Shown piece after piece: positions 11,125 to 26,600 of a DNA stretch of 64,000 nucleotides. Made by a program: the position numbers and the translations under genes. The first letter of the stretch is position 1, and the number at the start of each line of letters is the position of its first letter. The notes beneath the pieces are model-generated. The model had not been told where the DNA came from. It worked only from the letters and a program-made list of their open reading frames with translations, and searched no databases. Source of the stretch: Dimorphilus gyrociliatus (taxonomy: Eukaryota > Annelida > Polychaeta > Dinophilidae); NCBI GenBank assembly GCA_904063045.1, contig CAJFCJ010000019.1, positions 248,001 to 312,000 on the forward strand. Direction: 5' to 3'.

Positions 11125-14100
11125 CTATGATTCTTGTGAAGTTATACGAGAAGACTTTGTCTTAATAGTCGTCGTTCCATGACCGCCCTGTTTCATTGAA
11201 TAGTATATATAGTATAAATATAAGAATTAATCATATTAATAAACTTACAGTCACTGTACGAGAAGTTGAAATTGAACTGCGATTCTTTGCTCTTAATTTA
11301 GCCAAAGTATTTTCAGCCATGTCAGCTCTCTCTTCGGCATCTTCTAATTCGTGTTGAACCTTTCTGTATTTAGCAAGATTTACGGCAGCAATCTCTTCTG
11401 CTTCATCCACTTGACGTTTATAAGTTTTGATTTTGTTCTGTAATTTATCGATAACATCTTGCATTCTTTCTTGCGCTTTACGATCTTCATCATTCTGGAA
11501 GGCAAGCTCTTTAAGGCGTTTATCTTGTTTTCTGAAATTCTTTGAAGTTTCGGCGTGGCGACGTTGCTCGCTATCCAACTCAACTTCAAGATCACGGACC
11601 CTTTGTTCCAATTTTTGGATAGTTCTCTTTCCACCTTTAAGAACATTCGCCTCAGCTTCATCTAATCTAGCTTGCAGTTCTTTAACCTGCGATTCTAGCG
11701 ATCTTCTTAGCTTTTCAATGCTGCTAGAATGATCTTGCTCCTTTCTCAAGTCTTCAGCCAACTTGGCAGCATCAGACATGGCTTTCTTGGAACGCTCTTC
11801 AGAAGTGCGAAGTTCATTCAATTGGTCATCCATATCACTCTGCATAGCTTGTATATCGTTCTCTAGCTTGCGCTTATGTGCCATAAGTGAGGAGTTAGTT
11901 GTAGTTAGTTCGGATACACGATCAACGGCCTCATGGAGGTCTCCTTCAGCAGATTTCCTGGCTCTTTCTGATGCTTCTAACTGAGTATGAAGTTCTTCGA
12001 TTTCGCCAGCCAGAACATTTGCACGTCTTTCTGATGAAGTGTATTGTTCTCGTGCTTCGTCTCTTGAGCGTTGCTCTTCTTCCAGTTGCATCTCCAACTC
12101 TCTAATATGCATTTGATATTTTTTGACATTCTTTTCAGCTTCAGCTCTACCTCTGTTGGCACCATCTAAAGCAACTTCCAACTCGTTAATGTCTTGCTCT
12201 AACTTCTTCTTTACGCGCAATGCTTCTGTTTTACCGCGGCTTTCAGCTTCAAGAGAAGCTTGCATAGAATCAAGGGCTCGTTGATGATTGCGGCGAGTGT
12301 TCTCAAATTCTTCATCCTTCTCTGCAAGGCGTCGTTCAATATCCTGTCTGACAGCAGAAATTTCGAGAGTAGCTCTCATTACTTTGGCTTCTTCTTGCTC
12401 CAAGGCAGCTTCAGCTTCTTCCAGAGCAGCTTGTAATTCTTCTTTTTCCATTTCCAAACGTCGACGAGCTTTTTCTAGGTCGTGAACAGATTTTCCGCCT
12501 TCTCCCAATTGATCCGTTAATTCTCGTATCTCTTCGTTCAAATTTTTGTTTTCTCTTCTTAGTGCCTCCATTGTATCATGGGATTCTTCGAGTTGGGTCT
12601 TGAGCTTGAACACTTCGGCAGCATTTGCTCTTGAATCGCGATTTGCTTGTTCTAATTCAGCTTGAAGATCTGATGATTTCTTCTTCCATTCGTCAATCAT
12701 CTTATCGAATTGCCGTTGTTTCTTTTCAGCCTGATTTGCCAGAGTTTGCGACCTTTCTACTTCAATGACAATATCTTCTAATTCTCCTTGTAACCTAACC
12801 TTCGTTTTCTCCAAGCTTGATACCTTAGCTTGGGCAGCCTCCAAAGCTTGCTCAGTTTCGGATAATTTAGCTCCCAACTTACGTTTTAATTCATCTAATT
12901 CCTCACTTCTTACGCTACCTTCTCCAGATTCACATCTTCTACGCCATTCGGCAGCTTCATTCTGAGCCTTGGTCAATTGCCTTTGTAAATCACTCTTTGA
13001 TTCTTGTTCTTCTTCCAATTGATCTCTTAGACTATCCACATCAGCTTGAAGGTTACGAGCTTCACCGTGTAACTTGGCCTTTGCACGAGATTCATCTTCG
13101 AGATTTACTTTCAGTTCTTCTATAGATTTTGTTAGGTTTGCCTTCGTTCTTGCCAGTTGTTTTATTTGACTTTCAGCTTCTTCTAATTGCCTTAGTAATT
13201 CGGATGATTCTGTTTGCACTCTGGATTGATGCGAGGTTAATTCGGATATCTTCCTCGTGGATTCTTCTAGCTGTGTAGAAGTTTCGGACAGTTGGCTTTC
13301 TAGCTGTTTGCTCATTTTTTCGGCCGCTGATTTGCTCTTTGAAACATGTTCCACTTGAGCATTTAAATCATCAACTTCTAATTTTAACTTATTCTTCTCC
13401 TTTTCAATACTAAAAGAAATGGTTAGTTTTACCAAACACTATAGAAATAAAACTTACTTGGCTTTGGTTTTACTTAAGTGATCTAATTGCTCCGAAAGTT
13501 CATTAACAGCATCTTGCTGTTTTTTTCTTAATGTTGCAGCTTGCTGTTCATGCTGCAATTGCTGTTCTTCTAAGTCTCTTCTTAGCTTTTGCATCTCCAT
13601 CTCTCTCTTTTTGTTCAATTCCATTTGAGCTTGGGTTGCACCACCAGCTTCATCTAGACGATCTGAAAGTTCATCTAACTCTCTATTTAATTCGGCTCTC
13701 TGTTTTTCGACCTTCATTCTAGCAGCTCTTTCGGCTTCGAGCTCTTCTTCTAGTTCCTCTATGCGAGCTTGAAGAGCTTTAATTTTCTTTTGTAATTGAG
13801 CGATTAGAGATTGTTCATCCTCTAATCTTGAATTCAAATTACTGATTTCCGAATCTTTCTTCTTAGATTGTTCTTCTAGGGATCTCTTCACTCTCTCAAG
13901 ATCGTCAACTGTTTCCTGAGTTTGTTTTAATTCACTCTCTAACTTTCTTCTCACTTTTTCAACATCGCTTCTTTGTTTCTTTTCTCTCTCCAAAGAATCT
14001 TCTAATTCGTCAATATTCTGCTCCAACTTTTGTTTCAGCTTATTCAAATGATTACATTTGTCTTCTTCTGCTGCTAAGTCATCTTGGGTCTTCTTCAGGT

Positions 14101-17100
14101 TTTCATCGAGATTTTTCTTATCTTTGTTGAGTCTCGAAATTTGATCGTCTTGTTGGGCCATTTCATCCTGAAGAGTTCGAATCTGGTTCTCTTTAGTTTG
14201 TTTATCTTGATTTGCTTTTTGGATCGTTAATTCCATATCTTCAACATCCTTTTTAAGATTTTCACATTCTTGCTCAACCTTGCGTTTGGCATCTTCAAGA
14301 GCCTCAGCACCATCTTCTTCTTCTTGAAGACGTTCTTCCAATTCTTTCATTTGACTCTCATAGTCGGCTTTTTGAGTTATCAGCTTTTGAATAGTTTCCT
14401 CACGATCAGTTAAGGTGTCTTGCTCGGCTTGTAATTGCAAGAACAGGTCGTTTTTAGCTTGAAGGAGAGTTACATTTTGCTCTTCTAGCTCCTTCTTATG
14501 TTTTTCCAACTTAGCAATATCTTCTTTAGCTTTTTCCAGCTCTTCTTCTTTCTTTTTCATTTCATCCTCTTGGCGAGCGATAGACAACAAAGGCTTAACT
14601 CTTGTGTATAATTTCCACCATTGCCAATTTCTCAAAGTCAACCATTTCCTAATATTTCTTTGGATAACGGAAAGACCCATACGTTGATCTTGCAATTTCT
14701 TGTAATTACGACGCATAAGATAACCTCTGATATGAGCTTGGAAAAGAGAAATAATTTTAGATAATTTCTCATCGCGCATATCTTCGAGTTGACCGAGGAC
14801 ACCAGCTCTAAAGAAAACTTTTGTGTGACCTAATCTATAATCATTGTCCGCCAATTGGATAGCCACGAGAACCTTCTCGGTAACGACCTTTCCATCAACA
14901 AAACCTTGAGGAATAGCATTGGGAGCAAGGATCGAATAACGTTGCTTAAATTCCGAATAAATGATTCTATTTGGAAATCCCTTCCTACAAATTCTTATTC
15001 CTTCCAATACACCGTTACATTGCAGTTGGTGCAATACAAGGTGAGCATCAATTTCTCCTGTAATTCATTAAGAAGAAAGAGGAGTTTATAAAGGAAGAAA
15101 ACAATTATTAAGATCTAGGAAAGGATTCGACATATATAGAGGAAAAGGACACAAACCGGGAGCCTTATTTTCGTTCGGGATAATACATCGGACAAAGTGA
15201 GGCTGAGTAGTCTTCAGGTTCGTCATAAGTTTGTTTAGAGATTCCTGACATTGGTAGGTTAAATAAAAGATAGGTAAATATCTATAGGTTCCAAACTTAA
15301 GAACAATCATGGAGAGACAGTAAAAGGATAATTAGGGGAAGAGAATTCAATTTCATTCGTTTCATAATTTGTTTACTGCAGTATTTTAATATATATATTT
15401 ATTTACAGATTTATGAAATGAGTTCTCTCTTATCGCTAGGCGCTATTCGCTAAAGATATCGGAAATTGGAGGATAAAGATAGGCGTGAAGGAATATTGGC
15501 GTGTGGGTCTACCTGAAAGCTAAACATAGCTTATTTAGCTTAAATACTTCTTCCATCCCTGAGATCCTGTATGCAAATAACGATTATAGATGATTTACTA
15601 TTGAAAGCTTTAAAGGAATAGACTGTTTTATCAGGCGCATTGCGCTATGCATAGTTGATAAAAAAAAAGCAGCTCAAAAAAATTCTCTCGAAAACTAACC
15701 CGATGAGTCGCTGAAATGGTTTGATAGGCTCCTCCCTTCTTCTTCTTCTTACCAGCAGCAGGTTTATCTATAAAATATAAAAATAAATAATAAATACCTA
15801 ATTGACGTTGTTTTGATTATTTTATACTATTAACCATCTTTAGGTTCCGCAAAGAACATAGCAACTAGAGGTTCTTTAGAAGCTTGGAGTAGTTGAACAA
15901 CGGTATCGTTGATGGGATCTTTGTTCTTATCCAACCATCCATTGATGTTATATTGAACAGTACCGGCATAATGATAAATTTCGAAATGAGGCTCATATTT
16001 AGCTTTCTTGTCCGGCTTGGGTTTTCCGAAATTGGGCGATTTACCCAAATGATTTTCGTATAATTTTGTCATAAAGGTTTTATCAGTAGCTTTAGGGAAC
16101 ATGCATTCCTCTTCAAGGATGGACAGAATACCCATCGGCTTTTCAATCAAATCAATACATTGTTGTAAATCCATACCAAAATCAATAAATTCCCAGTTTA
16201 TACCTTCTTTCTTGTATTCTTCTTGTTCCAAGACGAACATATGATGATTGAAGAATTGTTGCAATCTTTCATTGGTATAGTTGATACAAAGTTGTTCAAA
16301 GGTATTGTACTCAAAAATTTCGAAACCAGCAATATCCAGAACGCCTATGAAATATTGCCTCTTGTTCTTTGTGTCTAAAGTTTTGTTTACTCTTGCGACA
16401 AGCCACTTAAACATTCTATCATATAAGCATTTAGCTAAGGCGCCAACAGCAAAATTAACTTGATCCAGATTTTGTCCTTTGGTAACCATTTCATTACCAA
16501 CTTTGACTTTCGGTTTTAGCAAGCTCTTTAGGAGATCGCCAGCATTAACCCCCAAGAGATAGGCAACTTTTTCAGCCTCTGATGTTCCATCGGCTTCAGC
16601 TTGTTCTTCTCTTGGTCTTTGTTTAAATTTCATCTCGCCAAACCAGATAATGGCTGCAGTACACTTATACAAGCCCATCTTTTCTTCTTCAGTAAAGCCG
16701 AGGACGCCAAAAGCATCATCGGTGAATTTCATTTCTTCAGCATCGTCTAAATTTTCAACTTGAAGACAGCCTTGATTGATAAAATGATATAGGCCAGGAT
16801 CTTGGGCGATAAGGAGTTTATCTGTGATTTTTCAAGTAACGAATGATTACTTTCTATTTAAATTTGAGCGCTGGGGTTTTGCGCAAACGCAGGCGTTCAA
16901 GCCCCATAACGTGTGTTGTAGAATGGAATTGATCTTACCAGTGAACTCCTTACTATAATTAGATGTAATTTGATAATAAATATGATAATTGCGCTCGCGC
17001 CCAGGTTGTTGGTACGTAATGCGCGATTTTTCCAGAAGATCTGTAATTTAAAGATTAAGTACTACATTTAATCATTGTGTTCTCTTGTTGCATTCATTCT

Positions 17101-18252
17101 GATTTATTAGGTAACACGAATAGGATCAATCCAAAAACAACGGGGCAATTGGGCTAATACTTTCGCAGCAGCCAACAGCGCCACATACCCTTCGTTTCGT
17201 GGAAACTTCCGGAAAGTAATTGATAAAATATGTGGTAGTTCCTCTCGTTCGGTTGTTGGAAAGTGACACGAGACTTCTCTAAAAGGTCTATTGAGTAATA
17301 AGGGTCAAAGGTTTTACAGGGAAAAGTAGTTAATCAAAAAATTAATATCAAATAATAAGTTAAGTTTAGTTTTACGTGGAATGTTGATCTATTTATAAAT
17401 GTTCTATATATAGATCTAGTTAGCTTAAGGCACACTTGCAACGGAGATAATTTTGTACTTACAAGTCTCAATATCAGCTCCAGCAATTTTTCCCGTAGTA
17501 CCGAAATGAATTCTTATGAATTTACCGAAACGGGAAGAGTTATTATTACGGATTGTTTTAGCGTTTCCGTATGCCTCAAGAACCGGGTTAGCTTGGACTA
17601 TTTGATCTTCCAAAGTTACCGCTTTCTTCGAACTTCCTTCCGCTGGTTGTTCTTTAGACGATTGAGTTGCGGCGACAGAAGCAAAATAAGAAATTACTTT
17701 CTTCGTATTTTCCGTTTTACCGGCGCCAGATTCACCGGTGATAAGCATAGATTGATTCTCGCGATCCTGCAGCATATTATGATAAGCATTGTCGGCTATG
17801 GAGAACAAATGCGGTGGCATTTCATTCCTTCTCTTTCCCTTGAACTTATTAACCACTTGTATGGTATAGATGGGAAGTCTTCTATAAGGATTTATAGCAA
17901 CGCAGAAAAGCCCCGAATAAGTATAAATCAGGCCACTGCAGTAGCGAGACTTGAGATTATACAAAACCGAAGCTTCGTTTAAGTAGGTCAAATTCGCCAT
18001 ATCTTCCATTTTTTCGAACTTAGGTGGGTTCATTTGCTGACATTTCTCCTTTTTAACGGTTTTCGACTCCATCTTTTCTGTTAAAACCGTAACTTCATCT
18101 CCTTTCGTCGACTCGATATCGGCCCTAAGATAGCCCTCTTTTGGATCGGGAATCCAAACGTTCTTCTTACCATCGTAAGGTTTCGCCTCTTCCAACAACT
18201 TCTTTCTATCTATGAAAAGATAGGGATAATCCGGATCGTCGGGGTTAGCCAT
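11125..18252 (-). CDS. Muscle myosin heavy chain (class II), ~1951 aa
   Basis: Coding exons: 18252-17463, then either 17287-17189 or 17040-16939, then 16821-15835, 15767-15700, 15244-15157, 15057-13458, 13409-11249 and 11187-11125; every phase closes. Order of parts: SH3-like N-terminus; P-loop [15 protein letters not shown]; switch [17 protein letters not shown]; switch [22 protein letters not shown]; lysine-rich loop 2 (GKKKKKGG) on its own small exon; the [11 protein letters not shown] segment; converter; IQ/lever region; and a continuous heptad-repeat rod of about 1100 residues. The short tailpiece (ending RITSQES) has its own exon. Reading past the donor at 11249 gives an alternative end five codons later. 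A noncoding first exon ends at 18347 and is joined to 18262, ten bases before the ATG. This is the thick-filament motor of muscle. Confidence 0.95.
16939..17040 (-). other. Alternative myosin exon A (mutually exclusive)
   Basis: This 102-nt exon reads [20 protein letters not shown] and continues [14 protein letters not shown]. It starts and ends in the same phase (1 to 1) as exon B, with a proper acceptor (ATTACAG) and donor (GTAAGA). It encodes the segment after switch I, close to the nucleotide pocket. Inclusion of both exons would duplicate that segment. Confidence 0.85.
17189..17287 (-). other. Alternative myosin exon B (mutually exclusive)
   Basis: This 99-nt exon reads [20 protein letters not shown] and continues [13 protein letters not shown]. 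It is homologous to exon A and one residue shorter. It has the same flanking phases, an ACTCAATAG acceptor and a GTATGT donor. It is closer to the usual animal consensus than exon A. Confidence 0.85.
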
Positions 18253-18394
18253 AGTTCTCAAACTGAAAAATAAAATACTATGTAAAATAGATTGAGTCAA
18301 TTAAATAGTATCTATCTACAAAATAATATAGTTAATATTTATCCACCTGCCAAGAAGCAAGGCGTTCTGCGACTACTGCAAAGTTGCCTTCTCG

Positions 18395-18401
18395 TTATAT
18401 A
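18395..18401 (-). promoter_or_regulatory. TATA box of the myosin heavy chain gene
   Basis: TATATAA on the minus strand lies about 50 bp upstream of the end (18347) of a short noncoding first exon. The exon and its donor GTGGAT are readable, and an 84-bp leader intron follows. This is typical of a strongly expressed muscle gene. Confidence 0.6.
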
Positions 18402-18402
18402 C

Positions 18403-19526
18403 GTAAACTGTAAAGCAGGCGCAGATTGGCTACAGCAACTAAAGGCTGAACGCATATAAGGTAGAATGGGGCGTGCTGTAAAAAATATCCAGTACTGTAA
18501 GCCGAGGTATTTTTGGAAACGTGAAGTCTTTCTACTGCATACTTGAGCATCCGTTGTAAAAATATCTTTATCCTTCAGTCTCTAAGCCTCTTCAAGTTAC
18601 CTAAGGAATTATTTTGTACAGCTTTACTGTTTAACAATATTTAACCCTTATAATAGTGTTATATCCTTAATTATTTAACATTTACTATAAATTCACTATC
18701 CATTTACATTTCAAACATTTTTCTAAATACTAGAAATAACAAACCCCCCTCCCTCTCCTTCATAAGATATCTTAGACTTAGAATCAGAAGAATGTATACA
18801 TAGAAGATATAGATCAATAGGAAAACAAAAATACCAAAAATTCTTGCCTATCTTATTTATAAACAATTGAAAAGTGCTAATTAGTCAAAGTTGTCCAATA
18901 AATCAATCGGATAAAATAACAATGAATATAAATTACTAGAATCAAAAATTGATGATAACACAATTCTTTTTTTATAGATAATATCTTCGGAGAATATCTC
19001 TTCCGATAGATTATCGGAAACATTAGGGCATAATTCTAAATAGACGATTGCGTTGAAAGAAGATGGTGAATTAATTGATTTTATAAACAAGTTTCAGAAT
19101 TTCTCTTTTCGTTAACCTATAATACTTTTTCTATGGGTTGGCTAAGCTACAAGTTACTAAACCAAATATATCGACTAAGGCCCTCTATAAGAAAAAAAAT
19201 GCTGATACCAAGCTAAATGCTTCTTCTTCTAGTATGTGTACGAAAATCCATAGTAGAAATTTTATTTAACGAAATGAAACAACCTTTAATGCTGATTGAA
19301 ATTCATTACATGAATTAAGATTATAAAGCAAATAATTGAGTGGAAATGGTTATGTTAGGTTTGCCCTAACCCTAACTAACCAAAAACAAAACCCCACTGC
19401 AAATAAAACTGATGTGCACTATTACTTTCCTTATGAGTACTTTTCAAATTGTCTGCTTTTCAATAACCTAGTACATATTATATTTAGACAACGTCATAAA
19501 TATATTTAACTATATGAAAGATATTA
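18403..19526. other. Intergenic, no gene recognised
   Basis: This is an AT-rich stretch. A 69-codon minus-strand reading at 18881-19090 has no ATG and an in-frame stop just upstream, and I could not join it to any exon. No repeats of note were seen. Confidence 0.4.
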
Positions 19527-20882
19527 TTAAGCATAACCGATTTGTTTCTTACCAGAATGCAGTAATTTTGCTTTTACAATAGTTAGTCGTTCAGTTATAT
19601 TTGGAGAAAACCTATTCAAACTCCTATCTTCAACAAAATGACGACGACTTTGTACACATCTTCCTCTTTTTCGGTAGTGTCTGAGTACCACTTCATCAGA
19701 GCTGATCATTTGCTTTTTATACGGTTTGCTGGGTCGAACACAATTGTGTTGGAGAAACATAAGACATTTCAGGGCCTTATGTATAGACTTTGCCGGAAGA
19801 AGTGACTCTTTACCAGCGGCTATTATTTCCTTATATGGCCTTTTAAAGAAATAATGTGTTTCATCTGGTATCATAAAATTACACGTTATATCAAAATTCT
19901 TCATTTGAAAGTTAATGGTATCATATTCTTTAAACTTATTCAAAAGTTCATGATAATTATTTACTTTTTTCGGTACAAGAACTTCATCAAGATCCATAAC
20001 CATAATATATGTACTTCTCAGATAATTTCTCAACATACATTCCGTAAGATCAGTAGAGTACAGAACTTCTAAGAAGTAAGGTTTTGCTGGAGCTCGAGAT
20101 TTATTCTTTTCAAATGTATACGTAATATTGTATGGTGTATCTAAATTATAGAAATCCAAGAGACCTTGAGCTTTATAATAGCTGAATATCTCCCAATTTT
20201 CTTTTGAAACCTTCCATACATGCATTGAAATTTTTTGTACACCAAAAAATCTTTGTAATTCAAACCATTCTATTAAGGCCTCTGAATTAAAGTTTCCATA
20301 AACTATTGGAACACAGGCTATAAGATTATAACTTCCCGACTCAGCGATTTCAACTGGTAAGAAGACTCTTTCTAATGTCTTTGTATCTTCCAATATTAAC
20401 TGACTAGGATAAGGTCCTACTTTTGATATAGGACATAAAATATGTACACTCTGCCACCCTGTGAATTCTAGTCTCCAACTTCTCGGTACTTGACCTAATG
20501 CAGCTCTTTTTGTTATCCACTCTCCTTCATAATACAATTTACAATTAACATTAAATTCGTAAAAAGCCCTTCCTCGTAAGATTCCTGTAGTAATTACAAC
20601 GGCTGTTTCACCAAATACACCCTGCCGCAGGTCAATAAATGATTTATGAACGAATAAATGATAATCTTTTTTCATAAATTCCTGCCAACCACCTTTTAGT
20701 ACATTTACAGTGTTCACCTCTCCTGAGTACAATAAACTTTCAGCTGGCCGAACTTGAACAGTCGATTGATTTATCTCAAAATAACTTTGACAAAGGACCA
20801 AAATTATAACTGTAATAATTAATAATGAAACAAAATATTTTAAATCAGGCGCACGAAATTTGTAAAGCGAGAGAGATTTCAT
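19527..20882 (-). CDS. GT92-family glycosyltransferase, type II membrane protein, 451 aa
   Basis: A single open frame without introns. A short cytoplasmic head (MKSLSLYKFRAPDLKYF) precedes one signal-anchor helix (VSLLIITVIILVLCQSYF), giving a Golgi-type type II topology. The catalytic half has the DUF23/GT92 landmarks: CVPIVYGNF, then ALIEWFELQRFFGVQKISMH, then the metal-binding DLDE in YIMVMDLDEVLVPKK, and a late DEVVLRHYRKRG block. Characterised family members (nematode GALT-1) add galactose to core fucose of N-glycans; the donor and acceptor here are not known. The lack of introns among intron-rich neighbours suggests either an old retrocopy origin or intron loss, common in this family. 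Confidence 0.9.
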   Translation of the reverse strand: MKSLSLYKFRAPDLKYFVSLLIITVIILVLCQSYFEINQSTVQVRPAESLLYSGEVNTVNVLKGGWQEFMKKDYHLFVHKSFIDLRQGVFGETAVVITTGILRGRAFYEFNVNCKLYYEGEWITKRAALGQVPRSWRLEFTGWQSVHILCPISKVGPYPSQLILEDTKTLERVFLPVEIAESGSYNLIACVPIVYGNFNSEALIEWFELQRFFGVQKISMHVWKVSKENWEIFSYYKAQGLLDFYNLDTPYNITYTFEKNKSRAPAKPYFLEVLYSTDLTECMLRNYLRSTYIMVMDLDEVLVPKKVNNYHELLNKFKEYDTINFQMKNFDITCNFMIPDETHYFFKRPYKEIIAAGKESLLPAKSIHKALKCLMFLQHNCVRPSKPYKKQMISSDEVVLRHYRKRGRCVQSRRHFVEDRSLNRFSPNITERLTIVKAKLLHSGKKQIGYA

Positions 20883-21718
20883 TTTACAAAAAATTTGTGC
20901 CAGCAGCAGCAGTCAATTTAATATTTGATACTCATCTTAAGTATTGTACTCAAACTACTCAAATGTACAGCAAAGACAGCCTACCTATTAATATCATCCA
21001 ATGGAGGAAAGGGTTGATTTGAAGATCATAGATTTTGAAAAGAGATTGAATCTTGAATTCTGTAGTCTAAAATCTTTTGCCTGACCGCACTTGGACTTTT
21101 TCTTAATACACATAAAAGTAAAAGAACAATTCCACACAATAAAAAATTAGGCATATTTTTTGGGTAATGATACTGAGAGGAACTAATATAAATTTTCAAT
21201 TTGTATCTATACTTAAAGTGAAATTAATTGTACTTATAACCAAAAATAAGACACACAAAATCTAATACTTAGTATTATCCAATATCGTGTTTCCTGAATA
21301 GGGTATTACTTCTGCTTATAGGAATTTGATAACTTTAATTAATTTACTTTTAGTTAAGTAGTAATTTTTAATTCTCTTTTTAACTTAAAAATGTAACTAT
21401 ACAAGAACACTATGAGAAAATTCGTTCGAAAAATATTCAAAAGTTCAATGATCTCAAGCGGAATAGCTGAAAATATTCTGGCGTACAGCTAAACAATAAT
21501 GGACAATTTTCTTAAATACGATAGATGGCGCCTCCAATCTATTATTTTACATTTTTAAATTTTCTATATAAATTCTACAAATATTATATTTATTAATAAT
21601 ATTATAAATATATATGGACATATATATTGGTCTTTCGAAAACTTCGAATATTCGACAACAGTTCAAATCAATTCTGATCAATTTCCGGTGACTAGACAGA
21701 AGTTCAGCGCTGACAAAT
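20883..21718. other. Divergent promoter region, GT92 gene / PSMC2
   Basis: The region holds no gene. A CTCF-like motif AGATGGCGCC lies at 21523-21532, about 190 bp upstream of the PSMC2 start. An AT-rich TATATA stretch lies at 21585-21630. Confidence 0.4.
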
Positions 21719-23416
<1,698 letters not shown>

Positions 23417-23648
23417 TTAACTGTTGGGATACTTTGTAAACGTTAGTATTGACCATAAACAACAAAAAATAAAACTTTCACTGCTTAGAAATTTTCAAAT
23501 GAAAGTCTATTTTGTTATATAAAAATTTTAGAAGCACTCAAGAAAACAAAACGCTTCTTTTATAAATTTAATAATATACGATTTTTATTCATTACTATTA
23601 AATTTTTAAATATCATCAAAAATGACTTTTACAAAAATATTATAAAGT

Positions 23649-26600
23649 TTAAAATTCTGGATTTCCAAAGCCAAGCTCATTTTGCGTACGGTGAATTTCT
23701 TCAATTAAATCTTCATCAGCCGCCGAAAGATTCAACTGAAAGCCGAATACGGTCAATTAATATATTTTAAGCTCTTCATTAGTGAGAGTTTAAGAATTAC
23801 TGGCTATAACTAAAGTAGGAAGTGCTTCGTAGATACTAAACGAACCTAAAAGTCTTAAGCAAGCGTGCTTGACGCGAACACAAGAAAAAATAGGCAAAGG
23901 TATATAAATGCGACAGGAGGATTGCTAAACTTCTTCTATGTTTTACCTTTTCAAAAATGCTATAATCAATCGATTTCCACAGCTGTAGATGTTTTGTGCA
24001 CGGACTAATGGTGTTATGAATATTATAAAAGATGTTACGACCTACCTTAACGGCATATTTGTAAGCCTGTTCTGCTTCAACAGGCCTGTTTGTCTTTAAA
24101 CAAACAAGAGATAAATAAGCCCATACTTCTGGATCGATGTTATGCAAAATATTGGCTTCCGTTAGGGCATCCTCCGCTTCATCAAGTTCACCCAATCTGT
24201 AAACAATATGATAAAGGTAATATTATCCGATTAAAAAATATTGCTGTTTGTGGGGGTGTAACTAATCTAACCTATAGCAAGCTATTCCGACACCGAGCCA
24301 GGTCACACAAGTTGGAGATCTTCGGCACGCTTGCAAAAAGATATTTTTTGCTGCTTCATGATTATTTTCAGACATATAAATGGATGCTAATCTTAAATAA
24401 ATAGGGTGTAAATCAGTTGGCGGATTAACGAAAGCTAATGTTCTTTCGTAGCAATCTTTAGCATCTACAGTTCTTCCACTGAGATACATTACATGACCTT
24501 TCATGGCCCATCCATCGGAATTTTCATATTCAAACTGCATAGCTTCTTTCAAACTTTCTCCAGCCTCTTCTAATTCTCTCTTCTCGAGCTGAACTTGAGC
24601 AAGAGAGAGATAATAATAAGCACTAGGTCCGCCTAATGGATCTAACAAGTGTTGCGCCATGGCCTTATTACAGAAAGAATACGCTTTGTACTTGAGAAGG
24701 AAATTTATGGCTGGAACATAGATTGATTGAGACGGTTGAGGTGTTTTCTCTCTTGGAGCAGATACAGATGCAGATTCCTCATCTTCATTAGCAGCATTTT
24801 TTAGCTTACTTGCTGGTCTTGAATCGCTTTTAACTTTTGAAGCCGCACTAGCTGTTTAATAAAATCGAAATTAAAACTCCACAACAACATTACAGAAGAT
24901 TTTAAAGTTAATTAATAATCAATAACTGAATCTATTTCATCCATTAATAACAACTAAAGTCACTAGATGTCACTATTATTGGAAATTTTCCGAAAATAAT
25001 TGTTTCTTACCCGAAAACCATGCATTATGTAAGTGTTAATTAGTAGTAGAGGGCACTATCTTTGCATAAAGTGCTTTAATGGAAAAATTGCTGTTTGAGC
25101 TAATATAAAAATTGGATGAAGATAATAGAAGGTAACGCCGTTTCGCTCAAAGAACGAAATATGGGAACAAAGTTTATTTTTTGTTATGGCTATGCCATTA
25201 GACGGCGTTATTCAATAATGTACTATTGACGAAGCGTCTTTTTTTTCGTGTTTTTTTTTTTTACGTTCACCTAATAAAAAAAAAACTTGACTAGAAATCA
25301 GGACGAAAAAAAAGCAAGCATATTCTAAAAGCAAAAATGACTAAGGTAAGTAAATTAATAAGGGAAATTATAGATTATAAATCTTAAAAAAACATAATGA
25401 TAATAATAAAAAAAATGGAGTGTCTTTACCAAATGCGCCTTCTTTAAAAAGTTCTGGAGAATAATCATAGATGAAGAATAAGAGAATATTTGTTTTTCTT
25501 TTTTTTATCTTATTTTACAAGATGATCTAGAATACCTTAAAATACAGATAAAAATATTTTTCTTACCACTTTTTCTGGCAGATCCTTTTACTTTACTACC
25601 AGGTTTTACCCCTTTTACATCTGCATTTAGTGATAAAGGTGATATTGGGGGCTGTTGTATGGATTGTTCATCAGGTATATCAGCGCTTTGAATTGGTGGT
25701 ATATTTTCTTGTAATTTTCTGGTTTCGGCAATAGCTTTTATCTGATTTAATCTGTGCGCTTCGGCCAAAGCCATCTCTTCTCTAATTTCATCAGAAATTG
25801 TCTTATAAAAGAGACTTAGCAATGTCCAGCATAAAATGGAATCTGGTTTAAGTCGAGAAGCCATAGTAAAGAATAAATCCGCTCTGTCGTATTTCTGTTG
25901 CATTGAAACCGTAATAGCGTAAAGAAGTAAACCTTCAAGGTGCCTTTGATCTATAGAGATACATTCTCTAAAACACTCCTCAGCCCTAGATATGTCTTCT
26001 ATACTAAGGCAAAATACTCCAAAATCCAACCAGTGATCCGGATCATTCCTATCTCTTGCTATTCTCTCTTGATAATATTTATCCGCCAGTTCAGGTAGTT
26101 GGTTTGTCTCTGCTTCTTGAGCGAATATTTTTAATTGAACTGTTGTAGTTAAAGGCTCTGGTATTGGAACTTGATCTTCCACAGTTAGAGATTTATTAAG
26201 GCAAACGTGCATCTGATCAACCAAATAAACATATAATTCAGAGATAAACTTTTCCATTTCGTCTTGATCCGTTAAAGTGCTTGTTCTAAGAAATTTCTCT
26301 CTTACAATTTTTATGACAGAATATTTTAGTTGCTCTTTGAAAGCAAAGTATTTTCCAGAAGAGTTTAACTGATAGATTAAACGTTGATATCTAGATTCGG
26401 AATTTTCAGGCATTTCTCCTGTTTCGGTATCTTCTTCCTCCCCAACTCCCTCCAACAAATGCCTGTATTCGTCTATTATGAGGGAAGCAACAGAGGCTAT
26501 TTGATTGTGGTAATCTTCTACAGATTTTTGAGCATTATCGCTTCTCTTTGGAAACTTTGGTCTCGGTGGAATGTACTCAGCAACGCTATATGGAATATAA

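Noticed and set aside
18881-19090. 69-codon minus-strand ORF
   Set aside because: It begins at TTG with a stop just upstream, has no acceptor that would join a coding exon, and no recognised similarity.
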